Assembly: GCF_037126285.1 (NCBI RefSeq)
Contig: NZ_CP147012.1
Span: forward strand, 4,796,676-4,860,675
Length of the DNA: 64,000 bases
Origin: Bernardetia sp. MNP-M8
GTDB taxonomy: Bacteria > Bacteroidota > Bacteroidia > Cytophagales > Bernardetiaceae
Reading direction: 5' to 3'
Shown here: piece by piece, positions 60,147 through 64,000 of the stretch
Numbering within the stretch: position 1 is the first letter of the stretch
How the letters are laid out: each line of letters starts with the position of its first letter
Notes under the pieces: generated by a model
What the model was told of the DNA's origin: nothing
The model's input: only the letters and a program-made list of their open reading frames with translations
Database searches by the model: none
Translations under genes and position numbers: made by a program

Positions 60147-63100
60147 TTATCCTATTTTGAATCCCATTACAAGGACATCATCTACTTGTTCTTCGTCTTT
60201 TTTCCAATCCAAAAAGTAATTTTCTAGCTTTTCTTTTTGCTTAGTATCATCTAATTTAGCTATTTCTACGAAAAGAGATTTCATTTTTTTCTTCATCAAT
60301 TTCTTTCCTTTATCTCCTCCAAATTGGTCTTGATAGCCATCAGTACATAAAAAAATGGTGGTTTCTTTTTCTATTTTCAAGATGTGATTTTTATACACTC
60401 GTTCTTTTTCTACGCCCCATTTTCCAGCAATAGGAAATTTACTTCCTGCAATATCTTTTAGTTCTTCATCTTGAACATAATATAACGGACTTTTTGCTCC
60501 TGCAAAAGCTAATTCTTTTGTTTTTGTATCATATATACACAAAGACATATCCATTCCATCACGATTTTGAGTTTCAGACTGACGAAGAGCCGTAGAAACT
60601 TGTTGATGTAAAGTAGATAAAACTAAAGAAGGATTCAGAATTTTTTTCTCTAAAATAATATTATTCAACATATCGTTTCCAATCATGGACATAAATGCCC
60701 CTGGAACGCCATGACCTGTACAATCTATAGCAGCAATGCAAATTTTATTTTCCGTTTTGGCGAACCAATAAAAATCACCACTTACAACATTACGAGGAAG
60801 CCAAAGGACAAACGCAGAGTCAAACGTATTTTTAATTTCCTCTATGGGTGGTAACATCGCTCTTTGGATACGACTTGCATAATTTATGCTTGATTTTATA
60901 TTTTCATTTTGAATACTTATGGCTTTACTCTGCTCTGTAATTTGTTCGTAAGATTTAGCATTAACTAGCGCAATTGCTGCATAAACAGCAATATTTTGAA
61001 CTAAATTAAGATGATTTTGAGTATAACTATTTTTTTCAAAGCTCTGAACAGTCAATACACCAATAGTTTCATTTTTATAATTAATTGGAACATAAATGAG
61101 TGATTCAGGTATTTCTCCTTCTATTGCACTTATTTTTTGATTTGGTATATACTCATTAAATTCTTTTTGTAAATCTTTGATATTAATTTCCTTGTTTTGC
61201 TTAAAACAGTAAGTTGGTAGATTTTCTTCATTCAATGATGTTTTATGAATAAAAAGTGTTGTTCCATTTTCTTTTGAATTAATGAAATCTAATGAGTTTT
61301 CTTTTTCATTATAAATTCCGATAGCAAAAATAGAAGCATCTAAAAGCCTATTGACAGATGAATATACCATTTCTACAATCATTTCAACGGAAAGGTGAGA
61401 AGTAATTTGTTTGCCTACTTCACTCAAAAGACTTACATTTTGGTAGGCTATTTCGACAAGTTTCTGCTGTTTTTCTAATTCTTGATTTTGCTGTAAAATC
61501 TCTTCGTTTTGCTGATTAATTTCTTCATTTCGATTATTTACTTCTTCATTTTTTTCTTTCAACTGTGAAGTTCGTTCATTTACTAGACTTTCAAGTTTAG
61601 TGTTTTGAGCTTGTATAGAGTTTAGTTTGTGTTTGTAAAAACCTATTGCAGTACTCAATACAACTACTCCACAAAGCATAATAAACCACCATGTTTTCCA
61701 AAAAGGAGGCAAAACACTTATTTTGAGTATTGTTTCTTTACTTTCTATATTATCACTATTGATTACTTTTACTTTAAAGGTATAATCTCCTGCTGGCAGG
61801 TTGGTATAAGTTGCTTGTCTGACAGATTTTGTTTTGTTCCAATCCTTATCAAAACCTTCTAATTTATAGAGATAAGTATCATATTCTGGTTTATTAAAAT
61901 TAGGCGATACAAATTCTAATGTTATGATTTTGTCTTCATAAGTCAAATCTAGTTTATTTGTGTTTTTTAGAGCCTTAGATAATAAGATTCTATTATTATA
62001 TTCTTGATTTACTTTGACAGTATTTCCAAAAAGTTTGAGTTCTGTCAGAATTACTTTTCTCTTTGCTGGGTTGGGCTTAATATCTTTTGGATAAAATGAA
62101 TTAAAACCATTAATTCCACCAAAAAATAGTTCTCCATCATCAGCTTTGAAATAAGCTCCTGAATTAAATTCTAAACTTTGTAGATTATCTCGTGTGTCAT
62201 AGACAATTATTCGTCTGTCATCAGCTAAATTTTGGCTTTCTTTGTCGTTCAAAAACTTAAAAATACCTCTGTTGGTACTTATCCATAAATTATCTTTTTT
62301 ATCTACCAAAATGGCATAAATAGCATTGTTTGCCAGTTCATTGCGTTCTCCCCAATACTCAAAAGTTTGGGTTTCTTTGTCCATTTTATTGAGTCCATTG
62401 GTTGTTCCGAGCCATAAATTTCCTTGTGAATCTTCTGCTATTGTACGAATTACATTACTACTAATAGACTTTAAATCTTGAGAATCATAGGTATAAAAAG
62501 TAGTTCCTATGATATTATTTTGCTCATCTCTTTTTGTTTTAACTAATCCATCATTTGTTCCTAGCCATAAAATTCCTTCTTTATCTTCATAAACTGACCA
62601 AATGATTAGTGTTTTTAAAAAACGTTTTGTTTTATAGCCAAAATCATTTTCTGTTGTGGGTTCTAATTTGTAGATTCCATTAAAAGTAGCTATCCAAAGG
62701 TTTTCTTTTTTATCTTCTATAACAGCTAAACTTGTCGATTGAAGTGTTGTTGTATCTGTAATACTGCTTTCCAAACTAACAAATTTAGCTCCTTCTTTTT
62801 CAGAAAAATCTATCAAACGAGAAATAGTAAAGTTTCCCATTACCCAAATACTCTTATTTTTAGTTCCGTAGAGGCTGGTAACGCTATTTATTTTAAAGTC
62901 ATTTTTATTGTTTCCTTTGAAAATATTTGTGTACTCGTCTGGTTGTCCGTTTGGTTGTCTTTCTATACGAGTAATCCCTGCTTCTGTACCTACCCAAAGA
63001 ATATTATCTTTTGTCTTAGTAATTCCCCAAACATTTGTGTTAGGCAGTGAATTAGGGTTGTTTTTTTCTTTCGTATAAAGCTGAAAATTTGTTTTAGAAG

Positions 63101-64000
63101 GATTGAAATATACAACACCTAAATTTAGAGTAGCTACCCAAATTGTATTTTCTTGGGTTTCAATAATAGATGCTGTTGTACCAATAGAGCCAAAATTAGT
63201 TTTGAAGCGAGTGAGTTTTTGGTCAGAAGGAGTTAATGTATAAATATAATCTGTACTAATTCCATATAAATTTCCATTTTGAGTTTGTGTAATGGATTGT
63301 AAATTATAGAAAAGTCCATTATAGGAAAAATGTTGAAAATCATCTGTTTTAGAATTGTATTTATTTAATCCTTTTTCAGTTGCTATCCAAACTTGATTGT
63401 CTTTGTCTATTAGAATATCATTGGCTGTATATCCAGACAATGAAGAAGAATCAGCTTGATTGTAACGATATAATGTTTGCTGTTTTCTATCAGCACTCCA
63501 TTTATTGACTCCTTTTTTATATGTTCCTATCCAAAGATTATTATTAGCATCAATGGCTAAGGATTTTATATCATTTCCTCCTAAAAGTAAAGAATCATTT
63601 TGAGTTGCACTATAATTTGTAAATGTATTATTTTTGGTATCGAATTTTGATAATCCTTGTCTTGTTCCTATCCATAAAAAACCTTCTTTATCTTCTGTAA
63701 TGGCTTGAACGGTATTATTTACCAAAGAAGAATTATTATTTTTATTATTTCTAAATGAAATAAACTGATTGGTATTATTATCATAAAGGGCAAGTCCTGC
63801 CACTGTTCCAATCCAAACACGCCCTTGTTTGTCTTGATATAAAGACTGAATTTGATTGTCAGGAATGGTGGTTGTATCACTACGAATGTGTTTATAGACA
63901 ACTACTGTTTGTCCATCGTAGCGATTTAAGCCGTCATCTGTTCCTATCCACAAGAAACCATCTTTGTCTTCCAACAAAGCATTTACTGTATTTTGAGAAA
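60147..64000 (-). CDS. propeller-sensor/GAF/SpoIIE phosphatase, 5'-truncated
   Basis: The frame is open through the right edge, so the N terminus is missing. The visible part has about fourteen LWIGTxxGL-type blades (two seven-bladed Reg_prop propellers), a Y_Y_Y domain (about residues 690-755), one membrane helix (about 765-785), a long Glu/Asn/Gln coiled coil, a GAF domain (about 870-1010) and a C-terminal SpoIIE phosphatase with SINYASRIQRAMLP, RNVVSGDFYWF, CTGHGVPGAFMSMIGND and FLCTDGYQDQFGG. The sensor faces the periplasm and the phosphatase the cytoplasm. The usual histidine kinase output of these sensors is replaced by a phosphatase. Confidence 0.93.
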   Translation of the reverse strand, partial: SQNTVNALLEDKDGFLWIGTDDGLNRYDGQTVVVYKHIRSDTTTIPDNQIQSLYQDKQGRVWIGTVAGLALYDNNTNQFISFRNNKNNNSSLVNNTVQAITEDKEGFLWIGTRQGLSKFDTKNNTFTNYSATQNDSLLLGGNDIKSLAIDANNNLWIGTYKKGVNKWSADRKQQTLYRYNQADSSSLSGYTANDILIDKDNQVWIATEKGLNKYNSKTDDFQHFSYNGLFYNLQSITQTQNGNLYGISTDYIYTLTPSDQKLTRFKTNFGSIGTTASIIETQENTIWVATLNLGVVYFNPSKTNFQLYTKEKNNPNSLPNTNVWGITKTKDNILWVGTEAGITRIERQPNGQPDEYTNIFKGNNKNDFKINSVTSLYGTKNKSIWVMGNFTISRLIDFSEKEGAKFVSLESSITDTTTLQSTSLAVIEDKKENLWIATFNGIYKLEPTTENDFGYKTKRFLKTLIIWSVYEDKEGILWLGTNDGLVKTKRDEQNNIIGTTFYTYDSQDLKSISSNVIRTIAEDSQGNLWLGTTNGLNKMDKETQTFEYWGERNELANNAIYAILVDKKDNLWISTNRGIFKFLNDKESQNLADDRRIIVYDTRDNLQSLEFNSGAYFKADDGELFFGGINGFNSFYPKDIKPNPAKRKVILTELKLFGNTVKVNQEYNNRILLSKALKNTNKLDLTYEDKIITLEFVSPNFNKPEYDTYLYKLEGFDKDWNKTKSVRQATYTNLPAGDYTFKVKVINSDNIESKETILKISVLPPFWKTWWFIMLCGVVVLSTAIGFYKHKLNSIQAQNTKLESLVNERTSQLKEKNEEVNNRNEEINQQNEEILQQNQELEKQQKLVEIAYQNVSLLSEVGKQITSHLSVEMIVEMVYSSVNRLLDASIFAIGIYNEKENSLDFINSKENGTTLFIHKTSLNEENLPTYCFKQNKEINIKDLQKEFNEYIPNQKISAIEGEIPESLIYVPINYKNETIGVLTVQSFEKNSYTQNHLNLVQNIAVYAAIALVNAKSYEQITEQSKAISIQNENIKSSINYASRIQRAMLPPIEEIKNTFDSAFVLWLPRNVVSGDFYWFAKTENKICIAAIDCTGHGVPGAFMSMIGNDMLNNIILEKKILNPSLVLSTLHQQVSTALRQSETQNRDGMDMSLCIYDTKTKELAFAGAKSPLYYVQDEELKDIAGSKFPIAGKWGVEKERVYKNHILKIEKETTIFLCTDGYQDQFGGDKGKKLMKKKMKSLFVEIAKLDDTKQKEKLENYFLDWKKDEEQVDDVLVMGFKIG

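Overview
The window is a strongly AT-rich bacterial chromosome segment. The gene content points to a marine-type member of the Bacteroidota, probably order Cytophagales and perhaps near Bernardetia/Flexibacter; this is inferred from gene content, since no rRNA is present. Supporting signs are a TamL-type Omp85 barrel, a FecR anti-sigma factor with a C-terminal DUF4974-type domain, an STN-domain protein, two-component-type propeller sensors fused to SpoIIE phosphatases, type 2 IPP isomerase, TAnnTTTG-type -7 boxes and the near absence of Shine-Dalgarno sequences. No tRNA, rRNA, CRISPR array, intact insertion sequence or phage module was found.

Layout. 1-9 kb: envelope and core metabolism (Omp85 barrel, rfaE2, lipoprotein, TRIC channel, fni, gpsA, a JAMM-type peptidase, a metal-binding lipoprotein, a glycerophosphodiesterase). 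9-13.3 kb: FecR anti-sigma factor, an STN protein with a long surface-repeat domain, and an ADP-ribosylglycohydrolase. 13.3-24.3 kb: HupE/UreJ-like membrane protein, elbB, DUF4178 protein, Ser/Arg-rich lipoprotein, tatC, PAS and STAS-like proteins, DUF2911 protein, DinB-like protein, an E2-like/ubiquitin-like gene pair, and an SPFH-GYF protein. 24.4-31.5 kb: CHASE3 histidine kinase with overlapping response regulator, a gluzincin-like peptidase, TerB-like protein, queA, pyrE and an envelope gene pair. 31.9-45.3 kb: PadR regulator with a membrane protein, serine hydrolase, Ldh-type dehydrogenase, Pif1-like helicase, MFS and Na+/H+ carriers, and a cyclase/ACMSD pair that fits the kynurenine pathway. 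45.4-64 kb: nSTAND-like ATPase, PP2C phosphatase, rluD, a SpoIIE phosphatase, a solitary nuoN, two DUF5684 paralogues around a 48-residue membrane peptide, a GlcD-like oxidase, and a very large propeller-GAF-SpoIIE sensor cut by the window end.

The most unusual content is a ubiquitin-like system in pieces. A beta-grasp ubiquitin-like protein (21983-22237) lies directly upstream of an E2-like protein (21205-21813) with a textbook HPN...Cys active site and SPAN motif. A stand-alone JAMM peptidase (6290-6889) and a protein with a small CxxC...HC zinc motif (59053-59886) lie elsewhere in the window. No E1 enzyme is visible.

The second theme is dispersed palindromic DNA: MITE-like elements with 15-bp terminal inverted repeats and apparent 3-bp target duplications (35.5 and 48.9 kb, with a half copy at 3.5 kb), several solo hairpins of the same family, and at least three other multi-hairpin families. 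A third theme is missing ATG starts: fni, gpsA and one SpoIIE gene use TTG or GTG, and queA has no conventional start upstream of its conserved N terminus.
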